Positions 13,817 to 23,648 of a stretch of DNA of 42,337 nt are shown piece by piece (position 1 is the stretch's first letter; the number at the start of each line of letters is the position of its first letter). The position numbers and the translations under genes are program-made. Source of the DNA: Muribaculaceae bacterium Isolate-104 (HZI) (GTDB lineage Bacteria > Bacteroidota > Bacteroidia > Bacteroidales > Muribaculaceae); assembly GCA_003762715.1 (NCBI GenBank), contig RIBJ01000065.1, forward strand, positions 1 through 42,337, written 5' to 3'. The notes under the pieces were generated by a model. It had not been told where the DNA came from. It did no database searches and saw only the letters and a program-made list of their open reading frames with translations.

Positions 13817-16795
13817 ATGAAATGCCTTAAAATAGCAACCATAGCTCTGGGTATGAGCGCTCTGTCGGTTAGTGCAACCGCGCAGACAAACAGTGTTGAC
13901 GCTGCCGGCTATATAGCCCGTGCAAGAGCCATGCTTGTAGACAACAACCCTGTGGGCTGTGTGGACCAGCTGTCGCTCCTCGGAGGGCTGAACCCTACTG
14001 AAGGTCAGCTCAGTGAAGCCGGGCTGCTGAGGGCGTTGGCGGCTGTCGAGTCGCAAAACGAAGACGCTGTGCAGCTGCTCCGGCAATGGATTGCCGAAAA
14101 CCAGTCATCGCCATTGAGGGCGGAAGCGTATCTCACTTTGGGCAACTGTCTGTTCAATTGCGGAGACTATTCCGGCGCGCTTGAACAGTATGGCAAGGTG
14201 GTGCGAGACAACTTTGCCGCGCCTGTGGCGCAGGAGCTGCTGTATCATCAGGGCTACGCAACGCTTGCCACCGACAACAGCGACGGGGCAAAAGCTATAT
14301 TCTCGTCAATGTCAGGAGTCGGCGAATATGCTCCGGCAAAGAACTTTTATCTCGGCTACATAGCCTATTGCGAAGGCGACTATGCCGCCGCATCGGGCGA
14401 TTTTCAGAAAGTGGTTTCTGATGTCGGCTACGGTCCTAAGGCACTTTACTATATTGCCCAGATAGAATTTGTGCGCGGCGACTACAGCAAGGCGCTGGAA
14501 ACAGCGCGCCGCGTCATAGCAACCAAGGCTGTGCCGGAGTACGAGGCTGAGGCGCAGCGTATTGCCGGCGAGTCGCTGTTTAATCTCAACCGTGAGCGCG
14601 AGGCGATTCCCTATCTGAGAAATTATGTGGCGGTAGCCGGAGAAGACATACTGCCGTCCACCGCATATATTTTGGGCGTCAGCGAATACCATGCCGGAGA
14701 TTACGGAAATGCCGCCACCATGTTTCAGCGAGTTACATCTCAGGACGACGCCATGGGGCAGAGCGCCAACCTGTATCTCGGTCAGAGCTATGTCCGTGAG
14801 GGCAACACCCCCGCCGCGCTGATGGCTTTTGAAAGAGCCTACCGCATGGGATTTGACAAAAATGTCAGCGAAGAGGCTCTTTACAATTACGCTGTGGCGA
14901 AATCCAACGGCGGCCGCACTCCGTTTGGCAATTCAGTGGCATTGTTCGAAGGCTTCCTGCGCCAGTATCCTTCATCGCACTACGCGCCTGAGGTGGAAAA
15001 ATATATAATAAGCGGCTATATGAGCGACAACGACTACGAGGGTGTGCTCAAGGTGGTCGCCGGAATGCGCAGCCCCTCTGCCGAGGCTCTTCTTGCAAAG
15101 CAGCGGGCTTTGTTCATGACCGGAACAAGAGACTATGCCGCCGGCGAGACCTCTGCCGCGATGAGGCGTTTTGCGGAGGCGGCGACAATGACCCCCTCGG
15201 AGGCATCCATAGCCCGGCAGGCGCTGTTGTGGCAGGGAATATGCCTGTATGACAACCACAGCTATGACAACGCAACAGAGTGTTTCCGCCGTTATCTGAG
15301 AAACGCGCCTGCGTCAGACACAAACGCGTTGCTTGCAAGGTACAACCTTGCTTATTCGCTGTACGGAGCCGAACAGTACGAAGACGCTCTCGCCGAATTT
15401 CGCAAGGTGACAGGCTCTGCGCCGCAGGCTGATATGAAGGCGGATGCCTACAACAGAGCAGCCGACTGCCTGTACTATAAATCCGATTTCGGAGGCGCCG
15501 CCGAGTATTATGCCAAGGCATACGCCGCCAATCCGTCATCGGGTGACTACGCGTTGTATCAGCAGGCTATAATGAAGGGTCTGCAGCGCGACAACAAAGC
15601 TAAAATAGCCGGTCTTGACAACATGATGTCTCATTTCCCGTCATCGGCGCTGGTGCCTGCGGCTCTGCTTGACAAGGCTGAGAGCTATGCGGCTATGGGC
15701 AACAACGCCAAGGCTATCGAAACGTACAATGAGCTGATACGCGACTACGCTTCGTCGGCCTATGCCCGCAAGGGGCTGCTCCAGCTCGCCATAACAAATC
15801 TTGACAACGGCGACCGCACAACGGCGACCGCCAACTACAAGAAAATCATAACGACGTATCCCACCAGCGATGAGGCTCGCCTTGCAGCCGATGACCTCAA
15901 GAGAATATATGCTGAGAGCGGACAGCTGTCAGAATTCGCATCGTTCATGAACTCCGTGCCCGATGCCCCGAAGGTAAATCCTTCCGAACTTGACGCTCTT
16001 GCATTCTCTGCCGCCGAGGCTGAATATATCAACAGCGACAACACGGCACAGCTGCTGCAATATGTAAGAGATTATCCCAAGGGAACCCACAAGGCTCAGG
16101 CGCTGTACTATCTTGCCGATGCCGCAACATCTGCCGGCAATGACGAAACGGCACTGAAATATGCTTCCGAACTTCTGGAGTCATATCCCGACGCTTCTGC
16201 CGCCGAGGATGCTCTGCTCATCAAGGCAGAGGCAGAGCTGGCTCTGGGCAAGGGCGAGCTCGCCCTTGAGTCGTACCGGACACTCGCCGCCAAGGCAAGC
16301 GGAGCGCGCAACCTGCACGACGCACGTCTCGGCATGATGCGCACCGCTCTTGTGCTGGGAAAGAACGAGCCGGTGATAGAGGCTGCCGACGCATTGCTGT
16401 CGTCAACAGCCACTCCGCAGTCAAACATGTCGGAGATTCTATACTCCAAGGCTCTTGCGTTGAGCCGTCAGGGGGTGTCGGCGCAGGCAAATGAAATATG
16501 GACAGAGCTGAGCGCCGATGTAGCCGATATATATGGATGCAAAAGCGCTGTGGCGCTGGCTGAAAGCCTTCTTGGCTCAGGCGATGCAGCAGGTGCCAGA
16601 ACCGCAGCCGACAAATTTATAAACTCAAATCCCCCTCATGCCTACTGGCTTGCGCGCGGATTTATTGTACTCAGTGACGCGCTCCGCGCCCAGGGTGACA
16701 CCTTCGAGGCAGACGAGTACCTCCGTACCTTGAAAGAAAACTACCCCGGCAGCGAGGCGGATATTTTTGAAATGATTGAAAAACGACTTAAATAA
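13817..16795 (+). CDS. Secreted TPR-repeat protein
   Basis: About 992 residues, starting MKCLKIATIALGMSALSV with a signal peptide ending near ATAQ. The rest is a long run of tetratricopeptide-like helix pairs (for example AEAYLTLGNCLFNCGDYSGALEQY and ADAYNRAADCLYYKSDFGGAAEYYAKA), giving an extended periplasmic scaffold for protein-protein contacts. No catalytic motif is seen. It is followed after 11 bases by a beta-barrel gene, and such TPR plus outer-membrane-protein pairs are common in Bacteroidales. A role in an outer-membrane assembly or export complex is inferred from this pairing. The GTG at 13793 is rejected as start because it falls in the -7 box. Confidence 0.85.
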   Translation: MKCLKIATIALGMSALSVSATAQTNSVDAAGYIARARAMLVDNNPVGCVDQLSLLGGLNPTEGQLSEAGLLRALAAVESQNEDAVQLLRQWIAENQSSPLRAEAYLTLGNCLFNCGDYSGALEQYGKVVRDNFAAPVAQELLYHQGYATLATDNSDGAKAIFSSMSGVGEYAPAKNFYLGYIAYCEGDYAAASGDFQKVVSDVGYGPKALYYIAQIEFVRGDYSKALETARRVIATKAVPEYEAEAQRIAGESLFNLNREREAIPYLRNYVAVAGEDILPSTAYILGVSEYHAGDYGNAATMFQRVTSQDDAMGQSANLYLGQSYVREGNTPAALMAFERAYRMGFDKNVSEEALYNYAVAKSNGGRTPFGNSVALFEGFLRQYPSSHYAPEVEKYIISGYMSDNDYEGVLKVVAGMRSPSAEALLAKQRALFMTGTRDYAAGETSAAMRRFAEAATMTPSEASIARQALLWQGICLYDNHSYDNATECFRRYLRNAPASDTNALLARYNLAYSLYGAEQYEDALAEFRKVTGSAPQADMKADAYNRAADCLYYKSDFGGAAEYYAKAYAANPSSGDYALYQQAIMKGLQRDNKAKIAGLDNMMSHFPSSALVPAALLDKAESYAAMGNNAKAIETYNELIRDYASSAYARKGLLQLAITNLDNGDRTTATANYKKIITTYPTSDEARLAADDLKRIYAESGQLSEFASFMNSVPDAPKVNPSELDALAFSAAEAEYINSDNTAQLLQYVRDYPKGTHKAQALYYLADAATSAGNDETALKYASELLESYPDASAAEDALLIKAEAELALGKGELALESYRTLAAKASGARNLHDARLGMMRTALVLGKNEPVIEAADALLSSTATPQSNMSEILYSKALALSRQGVSAQANEIWTELSADVADIYGCKSAVALAESLLGSGDAAGARTAADKFINSNPPHAYWLARGFIVLSDALRAQGDTFEADEYLRTLKENYPGSEADIFEMIEKRLK

Positions 16796-16806
16796 TAACG
16801 GGCGAT

Positions 16807-18507
16807 ATGAATAAAAAACACCTGTTTCTGTCTGCCGCACTGTTTGCAGTAGCATGCAATTGCGGCGCGCAGTCGCTAAACAAGGAAATAACAGTAGAAC
16901 GCGACATTGTGCCCGAGTACCGGGATGCCGACCGTCTGCGCATATCGCCGGTGGTGTCCTTGCCGCAGGTTGTGCGTCAGAACCTCACATACAGTTTCGT
17001 TGACCGTCCGGTAGGCGTGACACCGTCTATTTATCCGCTCGCTCTGCAAGCCCCTGCCATAGAGCGGAATGACCAGTTTCCGGGGTATGCCGCGATAGGC
17101 TATATGCCGTTGTTCAATATGGCGGCATCTGCCGGCTACCGGTTTATAGACAACGACAAAACCCGTCTTGGCGCATGGCTGCAATACAACGGCATCACCT
17201 ATCATGGCGATGTGGCTTCGCTGACCGCCGGAACAAAAGAAAAAACCATGCTGCGGCGCCATACCTTCACACTGGGCTCAAAGTTGAGACAGAGTACCGG
17301 AGAACAGTCATGGCTTGACGCGCAGATAGACTATACCTACTCGCGCTACAACCTCCCGGCATACACTCTCACCGAGGGCGGGGCGCTGACAAGAAACCAG
17401 GCTGTCAACAACCTGAATGTGGCGGCAGGCTGGAGACACGAGGACAAGTCGGCATTTTCATACGGAGCCGGTGCCGGATTTTCACGTTTCGCATTTGTGC
17501 ACGGTTCGGACGAACTCTTTTACAACAGGTATTATGATGCCGCTGCCGCCCGTCAGAGCAATTTTACAGTCAACGGCGATGCGTCTCTGGCATTTTCCGA
17601 TGAATCCACTGTGTCGCTCGGTCTTGATTTCTCTTATCTCAAAGGCAATGACAGCTTCAGATACTATATAGACGGCATGCCTGCCGGTCTTTTGCCGACC
17701 GACCTTAACACATGGCTTTTGCGGCTCACCCCCGGCTATCATTACACCGGAGCCAATGCCGCTTTTGACGCAGGGGTAAGAATTGACTTGACACATGGGT
17801 CAGGCAGAGCGTTTCATATAGCTCCCGACGTGCGTTTCAGCGCCACTCCGTCACCGTACTTCGGCTTTACGGTAAAGGCGGGCGGAGGCGAGGTGCAAAA
17901 CAGTCTCGCATCGCTGTTTGCGGTTATGCCTTATATGTCGCAGATTCACACATACGGCAATTCGCACATACCCTTTACATTTGACGCGTCTGTGACAGTG
18001 GGCCCGTTCAAGGGCGCTTACGCCGAGCTGTTTGGCGGCTATGCCCGAGCCAACGACTGGCTGATGCCGGGCTATTTCCACTCCGGCGTGCTCCAGGCGT
18101 TCAATGTGCGCGGCTGGCATGGCGGGCTGGCTCTCGGCTACCGTCACGGCAAGCTCGCCCAGGCAAGAGTGTCGGCTGAAGTGGCGCGAAGCAACAGCGA
18201 GGATGCCGGAAAGGGCTACTATCTGTGGCGCGACAGAGCAAAGTATGTAATAGGAGCCACTGCGAAAGTGTCGCCGATAGACAAACTGAACATAAATGCC
18301 GGCTACTCTTTCCGTGGCAAACGCAAGGCCGGGGCGTACTCTCTGGGTTCGGTGAGCAATCTCAGCCTTGGAGCCGACTATGCGGTTAATGCCCGCACAA
18401 CGGTGTTTCTGACCGGCGAAAATCTACTTGACCGCAAGTTCTATTTCATAGGCGGTGTGCCTTCGCAGGGCATTACCGGACTTGCGGGTGTAACATACAA
18501 ATTCTGA
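16807..18507 (+). CDS. Outer-membrane beta-barrel protein (TonB-receptor-like, no plug)
   Basis: 566 residues with an N-terminal signal peptide (MNKKHLFLSAALFAVACNCGAQ). Many alternating hydrophobic/aromatic beta strands follow, and the chain ends with a terminal phenylalanine (TYKF), as usual for outer-membrane barrels. The C-terminal part (NARTTVFLTGENLLDRKFYFIGGVPSQGITGLAGVTYKF, in pieces) resembles the last strands of TonB-dependent receptors. A TonB box and plug domain are not seen, and the length is short for a full receptor. It probably works with the upstream TPR protein. The substrate is unknown. Confidence 0.78.
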   Translation: MNKKHLFLSAALFAVACNCGAQSLNKEITVERDIVPEYRDADRLRISPVVSLPQVVRQNLTYSFVDRPVGVTPSIYPLALQAPAIERNDQFPGYAAIGYMPLFNMAASAGYRFIDNDKTRLGAWLQYNGITYHGDVASLTAGTKEKTMLRRHTFTLGSKLRQSTGEQSWLDAQIDYTYSRYNLPAYTLTEGGALTRNQAVNNLNVAAGWRHEDKSAFSYGAGAGFSRFAFVHGSDELFYNRYYDAAAARQSNFTVNGDASLAFSDESTVSLGLDFSYLKGNDSFRYYIDGMPAGLLPTDLNTWLLRLTPGYHYTGANAAFDAGVRIDLTHGSGRAFHIAPDVRFSATPSPYFGFTVKAGGGEVQNSLASLFAVMPYMSQIHTYGNSHIPFTFDASVTVGPFKGAYAELFGGYARANDWLMPGYFHSGVLQAFNVRGWHGGLALGYRHGKLAQARVSAEVARSNSEDAGKGYYLWRDRAKYVIGATAKVSPIDKLNINAGYSFRGKRKAGAYSLGSVSNLSLGADYAVNARTTVFLTGENLLDRKFYFIGGVPSQGITGLAGVTYKF

Positions 18508-18509
18508 TT

Positions 18510-19256
18510 ATGTCCGACAGTGTAGTTATAATACCTACTTATAACGAAAAAGAAAACATCAGGGCTATCACCGAGGCGGTGCTTGCCCTTGAGCCTTTGT
18601 TTGACATTCTTGTCATTGACGACGGGTCGCCAGACGGCACCGCCGATATAGTGCGTGTTTTGCAGAAAGAGCATCCGGGGCGCATACAGATGATAGAGCG
18701 TTCCGGCAAACTCGGTCTCGGCACCGCGTACCTTACCGGCTTCAAAAAAGCGCTTGAAAGCGGCTATGAGTATATTTTTGAGATGGATGCCGATTTCTCG
18801 CACAACCCCGCCGACCTGCCGGCGCTTCGCAAAGCCTGTGCGGCAGATGGCGCGGATGTGGCAGTGGGCTCGCGCTATGTCACCGGAGTGAATGTTGTGA
18901 ACTGGCCTATGGGCAGGGTGCTTATGTCGTACTATGCGTCGGCATACGTGCGTTTTGTCACCGGGCTGCCTGTGCGCGACACTACTGCGGGATTTGTGTG
19001 CTATACCCGCCGTGTGCTTGAGGCGTTGCCTCTCGACAAGGTGCGCTTCAAAGGCTATGCTTTCCAGATAGAGATGAAGTTTACCGCGTATAAGTACGGA
19101 TTCAAAATAAAGGAAGTGCCTATTGTTTTTGTCAACAGGGTGCTTGGCGAGAGCAAAATGAGCAGCGGCATTTTCAGCGAGGCGGTTCTCGGAGTGGTAA
19201 AACTAAAAATTGCAAGTTTATTCAAAAAATATCCCGATTATGGCAACCGACAATAA
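18510..19256 (+). CDS. Polyprenol-phosphate mannosyltransferase (GT2 family)
   Basis: Transfers mannose (or a related sugar) from a GDP-sugar to a polyprenyl phosphate at the inner membrane, giving the donor for extracytoplasmic glycosylation. The 248-residue product has the GT2 start VVIIPTYNEKENI, the DILVIDDGSPDGTADI nucleotide-sugar site, the hallmark FEMDADFSHNPADLP, and FKGYAFQIEMK near the end, as in dolichol-phosphate mannose synthases (DPM1/Ppm1 type). It has no C-terminal membrane segments, so it is peripheral. It starts three bases after the barrel gene and overlaps the next gene by 17 bases. A GDP-mannose pyrophosphorylase lies about 10 kb downstream. Confidence 0.92.
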   Translation: MSDSVVIIPTYNEKENIRAITEAVLALEPLFDILVIDDGSPDGTADIVRVLQKEHPGRIQMIERSGKLGLGTAYLTGFKKALESGYEYIFEMDADFSHNPADLPALRKACAADGADVAVGSRYVTGVNVVNWPMGRVLMSYYASAYVRFVTGLPVRDTTAGFVCYTRRVLEALPLDKVRFKGYAFQIEMKFTAYKYGFKIKEVPIVFVNRVLGESKMSSGIFSEAVLGVVKLKIASLFKKYPDYGNRQ

Positions 19257-20607
19257 CCGCACCTTAATATATAATGCCCGCATTGTCAACGAAGGCACTG
19301 TGACCTCGGGCTATGTGCTGATTGACGGCGAGATCATAGGTGAGGTGGGAGCCGGAGCCGCGCCTCAGGCGCTGGAAGAACTGGCTTCGGAAAAGATAGA
19401 TGCGGCGGAGCGTCTGCTGCTGCCCGGAGCTATAGACGGGCATGTGCATTTCCGTGACCCGGGGCTTACCCACAAGGCGGATATGGCAACGGAGAGCCGG
19501 GCTGCTGTAGCCGGCGGGGTCACATCATTCATTGATATGCCCAATACGGTTCCTGCCACCACCAGTATTGCGGCAGTCGAGGACAAAATGGCGAGAGCTG
19601 CTCAGGTGAGCTGCGCCAACTACGGTTTTTTCATCGGAGCCACGAATACGAATCTTGACGAGCTTCTTGCCGCCGACTACAGCAAGATTGCGGGAGTAAA
19701 ACTGTTTTTGGGTTCGTCAACCGGTAATATGTTGGTAGACAGCGAATCTGCCATATCAAGAATTTTTTCGGAGGTTCCTGCTCTCATAGCCGTGCATGCC
19801 GAAGACGAAAATATCATAAGCGCCAACCGCAAGACATTCGGCGAGGAGTATGGCGATGACGCTCCCATAAACTTCCACCCCGCAATCAGAAGCCGCAAAG
19901 CTTGCCTGGAAGCTACGCGCCGGGCTGTCGAGGGGGCAAGGAAGTATGGGGCGCGGCTGCATGTGCTGCATGTGTCTACGGCAGACGAGCTTCAGTTTTT
20001 CAGCGCCGGACCGGTGGAGTGCAAGAGAATAACCGCCGAAACATGCCCGCAGTATCTGCTGTTCTGCGACGAGCATTATCAGACATTCGGCGCCCGTATA
20101 AAATGCAATCCGGCTATAAAAAGAGCCTCGGACCGCGAGGCACTGCGCAAGGCGGTTGCCGACGGCGTGATAGATGTCATATCCACCGACCACGCGCCGC
20201 ATCTTGAGCAGGAGAAGCAGGGTGGCGCGCTTAAGGCTGTGTCGGGAATGCCTATGGTGCAGTTTTCGTTGCCGGTCATGGTGACTCTTGCTTCCGAAGG
20301 CACCTTTACAATAGAGCAGGTGGTTGAGAAAATGTGCCACAACCCGGCAAAGATATTCGGTATAGAGCGGCGAGGGTTCATCCGTCCGGGCTATTATGCC
20401 GATCTTGTGCTTGTGGATGACTCATGCGAACCGTATAGCGTAGACTCCGGCATGATATTGAGCAAGTGCGGCTGGAGTCCGCTCGAAGGAGCTCCGCTCA
20501 GGGCGAAAACAGACATTACATGGGTGAACGGCAGGCAGGTGTGGCGCTACGGAGTTTTATTTTCATCCGCGTCGGCAAAGGCGCTTGTCTTTAAGCAAAA
20601 TCAATAA
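19240..20607 (+). CDS. pyrC: Dihydroorotase
   Basis: Interconverts carbamoyl-aspartate and dihydroorotate in pyrimidine biosynthesis (zinc enzyme, cytoplasm). The 455-residue product has the metal motif DGHVHFRDPG (H68, H70), GVKLFLGSSTG with the carboxylated lysine (K154), a histidine in AVHAEDE (H186), LHVLHVST (H244) and the catalytic aspartate in STDHAPH (D317). Length and motifs fit the class I (PyrC/AllB-like) branch; allantoinase is the main alternative but no ureide genes are nearby. I chose ATG 19240, which overlaps the end of the mannosyltransferase; the frame is open ten codons further upstream. Confidence 0.92.
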   Translation: MATDNNRTLIYNARIVNEGTVTSGYVLIDGEIIGEVGAGAAPQALEELASEKIDAAERLLLPGAIDGHVHFRDPGLTHKADMATESRAAVAGGVTSFIDMPNTVPATTSIAAVEDKMARAAQVSCANYGFFIGATNTNLDELLAADYSKIAGVKLFLGSSTGNMLVDSESAISRIFSEVPALIAVHAEDENIISANRKTFGEEYGDDAPINFHPAIRSRKACLEATRRAVEGARKYGARLHVLHVSTADELQFFSAGPVECKRITAETCPQYLLFCDEHYQTFGARIKCNPAIKRASDREALRKAVADGVIDVISTDHAPHLEQEKQGGALKAVSGMPMVQFSLPVMVTLASEGTFTIEQVVEKMCHNPAKIFGIERRGFIRPGYYADLVLVDDSCEPYSVDSGMILSKCGWSPLEGAPLRAKTDITWVNGRQVWRYGVLFSSASAKALVFKQNQ

Positions 20608-20608
20608 A

Positions 20609-20645
20609 AAAGGTATTGATATGTGCTAAATATTCAATACCTTTG
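20609..20645 (+). promoter_or_regulatory. Hairpin that overlaps the korAB promoter
   Basis: AAAGGTATTGA (20609-20619) pairs with TCAATACCTTT (20634-20644). It could end the pyrC transcript. The right arm contains TACCTTTG (20638-20645), a -7 box, and the left arm contains TTG at 20616-20618 with a 19-base spacer, a good -33/-7 pair. The start codon of korA is 79 bases beyond the -7 box. Thus terminator-like structure and promoter share the same bases. Confidence 0.6.
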
Positions 20646-20723
20646 CCACGTTTCGACAACAGACTCGCAAAGAGTTATCAATACCCGAAAAACAAGAGCA
20701 AATATTGTAATTAAGAGACAGAC

Positions 20724-22577
20724 ATGTTAGAACAGACTAATGTCAAGACGCTGGAAAAGGTAGTGGTACGTTTTTCCGGCGACTCCGGTGACGGAATGCA
20801 GCTTGCAGGCAATATTTTTACAAATGTTTCCGCCGGCATCGGCAATCAGGTGTCCACATTTCCGGACTATCCGGCTGAGATACGCGCTCCGCAGGGCAGC
20901 CTTGGCGGTGTCAGCGGCTTCCAGGTGAGTGTCGGCAACAAGGTGCACACACCCGGCGACCACTGCGATGTGCTGGTAGCCATGAATCCTGCCGCGCTTA
21001 AGCAGAATCACCACCATGTCAATCCCGGAGGCGTGATAATAGTGGATATAGATTCGTTCAAGGAAGCGGATTTGCGCAAGGCGCTGTACTCCACCGACGA
21101 GCCTTTCAAGGAGCTTGGCATCAAGGCTCAGGTGGTGGAGGTGCCCGTAACCACCCTGACAAAGGAGGCGCTTGCCGACAGCGGACTCGACAACAAGAGT
21201 GTACTTAAGTGTCGCAATATATTCGCGCTTGGTCTGGTGTGCTGGCTCTTTGACCGTCCTCTTGAGAGCGCGCTGCATTTCCTGCGCAAGAAATTTGCCA
21301 GAAAGCCGGCTATTTTCGAGGCTAATTCCAAAGTCATCAATGCCGGATACAATTATGGCGCCAACAGACATGCGTCCGTGTCCACATACCGTATTGAAAG
21401 CGAACCCGCGCGCCCGGGAGTGTACACCGACATCAACGGCAACACTGCCACGGCGTGGGGTCTCATCATGGCATCAGAAAAAAGCGACCGCCCGCTGTTT
21501 CTCGGAAGCTATCCTATAACTCCCGCAACCGACATCCTTCAGGAACTTGCCAAACGCAAGGACCTTGGCGTGAAGGCTTTGCAGATGGAGGACGAGATTG
21601 CGGGCGTGTGCTCGGCAATAGGAGCGTCGTTCGCAGGCAATCTCGCCGTAACCTCTACCTCCGGTCCCGGACTCGCTCTCAAAAGCGAGGGCATAGGACT
21701 GGCTGTGATAGCGGAACTGCCTCTGGTGGTGATTGACGTGCAGCGTGGCGGTCCCTCCACCGGTCTGCCCACAAAAACCGAACAGACCGACCTGCTGCAG
21801 GCTCTTTACGGACGCAACGGCGAAAGCCCTGTGGCTGTTGTGGCACCCGCTACCCCGACCGACTGCTTTACCATGGCGTTTGAGGCCTCGCGCATAGCGA
21901 TAGAGCACATGACCCCGGTGATACTCCTTACCGACGCGTTTATCGGCAACGGCTCATCGGCATGGCGCATACCCGATTCCGATGAGTATCCTGAAATAAA
22001 ACCGAATTACATATCGCCCGAAAAAGCGGCTGAAATATCATGGCGTCCTTATCTCCGCGATGAAAAGACAAAGGTGCGTTACTGGGCTATTCCCGGCACG
22101 GAGGGGCTTACCCACCGTCTCGGAGGCCTTGAGAAAGACTATGTTACCGGCGCAATCTCTACCGACCCGGAAAACCATGAGAAGATGGTGTACACCCGTC
22201 GCGAGAAAATAGCGCGCATAGCCGACGACATACCCGCTCTTGAGGTGATCGGCGATGACGACGCAGACACCCTGCTGCTCGGATGGGGCGGTACCTACGG
22301 TCATCTGCGCACAGCCGCGCAGGATCTTTGCTCCGAGGGTAGGAAAGTGGCGTTCACTCACTTCCGCTATATCAATCCGCTGCCGTCAAATACCGGCGAA
22401 GTACTCCGCAGCTACAAAAAAGTCATTGTGGCTGAACTTAACACCGGACAGTTTGCCGACTATCTTCAGGCAAAATACCCCGATGTGAGAATAGAGCGCA
22501 TAAACAAGGTTCAAGGTCAGCCGTTCCTTGTCGAGGAAGTGGTTGAAGGTGTAAAACGTATAATGGATGAAAAATAA
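20724..22577 (+). CDS. korA: 2-oxoacid:ferredoxin oxidoreductase, fused gamma-alpha subunit (KorA)
   Basis: With KorB it forms a two-subunit 2-oxoacid:acceptor oxidoreductase, most likely 2-oxoglutarate:ferredoxin oxidoreductase, which makes succinyl-CoA and reduced ferredoxin or runs in reverse. The 617-residue chain begins with the gamma domain (VVRFSGDSGDGMQLAGNIF, then APQGSLGGVSGFQV). The alpha pyrimidine-binding domain follows (YPITPATDILQELAKR, EDEIAGVCSAIGASFAG, TSTSGPGLALKSEGIGLA, QRGGPSTGLPTKTEQTDL). No ferredoxin-like subunit gene is adjacent, in line with the two-subunit type. The stop overlaps the korB ATG by one base. Substrate choice between oxoglutarate and another oxoacid is by family habit. 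Confidence 0.92.
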   Translation: MLEQTNVKTLEKVVVRFSGDSGDGMQLAGNIFTNVSAGIGNQVSTFPDYPAEIRAPQGSLGGVSGFQVSVGNKVHTPGDHCDVLVAMNPAALKQNHHHVNPGGVIIVDIDSFKEADLRKALYSTDEPFKELGIKAQVVEVPVTTLTKEALADSGLDNKSVLKCRNIFALGLVCWLFDRPLESALHFLRKKFARKPAIFEANSKVINAGYNYGANRHASVSTYRIESEPARPGVYTDINGNTATAWGLIMASEKSDRPLFLGSYPITPATDILQELAKRKDLGVKALQMEDEIAGVCSAIGASFAGNLAVTSTSGPGLALKSEGIGLAVIAELPLVVIDVQRGGPSTGLPTKTEQTDLLQALYGRNGESPVAVVAPATPTDCFTMAFEASRIAIEHMTPVILLTDAFIGNGSSAWRIPDSDEYPEIKPNYISPEKAAEISWRPYLRDEKTKVRYWAIPGTEGLTHRLGGLEKDYVTGAISTDPENHEKMVYTRREKIARIADDIPALEVIGDDDADTLLLGWGGTYGHLRTAAQDLCSEGRKVAFTHFRYINPLPSNTGEVLRSYKKVIVAELNTGQFADYLQAKYPDVRIERINKVQGQPFLVEEVVEGVKRIMDEK

Positions 22578-23590
22578 TGGAAACTAAAGAATATACCCCA
22601 GCGAATTATAAAAGCGACCAGCCTGTGCGCTGGTGTCCGGGATGCGGTGACCATGCCATACTCAATTCCCTTCACAAGGCAATGGCTGCAGTCGGGGTGC
22701 CTCCTCACAAAACAGCCGTTATTTCCGGTATAGGATGCTCTTCGCGTCTGCCTTACTATATGAACACATACGGATTTCATACAATTCATGGACGCGCGGC
22801 GGCAATTGCCACCGGCTTCAAGGTTGCTAATCCTGAGATGACAGTATGGCAGATTTCCGGCGACGGCGACGGGCTTGCAATCGGCGGCAATCACTTCATT
22901 CACGCAGTGCGCCGTAACATCGACATAAACATGCTGTTGTTCAATAACAAGATATACGGTCTCACAAAGGGTCAGTATTCGCCCACAAGCGACCGCGGCT
23001 TTGTGTCCAAGTCATCGCCTTACGGCACTGTCGAGGATCCGTTTATCCCCGCCGAGCTTGTGTTTGGCGCCCGTGGCAATTTCTTTGCCCGCAGCATTGA
23101 CGTGGAATTGCAGATTTCTCAGGAAGTGCTTACAGCCGCAGCGCGTCACAAGGGCACTTCTGTGGTGGAGATTTTGCAGAACTGTGTCATCTACAACAAC
23201 GGCATCCATAACTTTATCACCGACAAGGAGCACCGTGCCGAACGCACCATCCACCTTGTACATGGCGAAAAGATGCTTTTCGGCAAGGAGAAGGAGCGCG
23301 GACTTGTGCGCGACGGTTTCCTGCTCAAGGCTGTGGAAGTGGGCAAGGACGGATATACGCTTGACGATGTTCTGGTGCACGATGCCCACACAAAGAGCAA
23401 TTTCCTGCATCAGCAGCTTGCCATGATGGACGGCACCGACCTGCCTCTCGCGGTTGGAATAATTCGCGATGTGGATTCGCTGACATACAACGAAGAGCTT
23501 GAGAGTCAGGTGGCTACAGTCCGTTCTGCGAAAGGGTTTGACTGCCTGCGCGACATGATTCTTGCCGGAGAGACCTGGGAGGTCAAATAA
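22577..23590 (+). CDS. korB: 2-oxoacid:ferredoxin oxidoreductase, beta subunit (KorB)
   Basis: The thiamine-diphosphate and iron-sulfur subunit, 337 residues. The CPGCGDH motif at 20-26 and C54 supply cluster cysteines. The TPP-binding motif is GDGDGLAIGGNH (95-106) with the closing asparagines in LLFNNKIYGLTKGQ. It is coupled to korA through TAATG, so the two are made in equal amount. Together they link the TCA-type branch to ferredoxin in an anaerobe. Confidence 0.95.
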   Translation: METKEYTPANYKSDQPVRWCPGCGDHAILNSLHKAMAAVGVPPHKTAVISGIGCSSRLPYYMNTYGFHTIHGRAAAIATGFKVANPEMTVWQISGDGDGLAIGGNHFIHAVRRNIDINMLLFNNKIYGLTKGQYSPTSDRGFVSKSSPYGTVEDPFIPAELVFGARGNFFARSIDVELQISQEVLTAAARHKGTSVVEILQNCVIYNNGIHNFITDKEHRAERTIHLVHGEKMLFGKEKERGLVRDGFLLKAVEVGKDGYTLDDVLVHDAHTKSNFLHQQLAMMDGTDLPLAVGIIRDVDSLTYNEELESQVATVRSAKGFDCLRDMILAGETWEVK

Positions 23591-23648
23591 ACCTATCGGG
23601 CAGCCATCGTGTTATCATTAATAACTACAAACTTCAAAAGATACGAAG

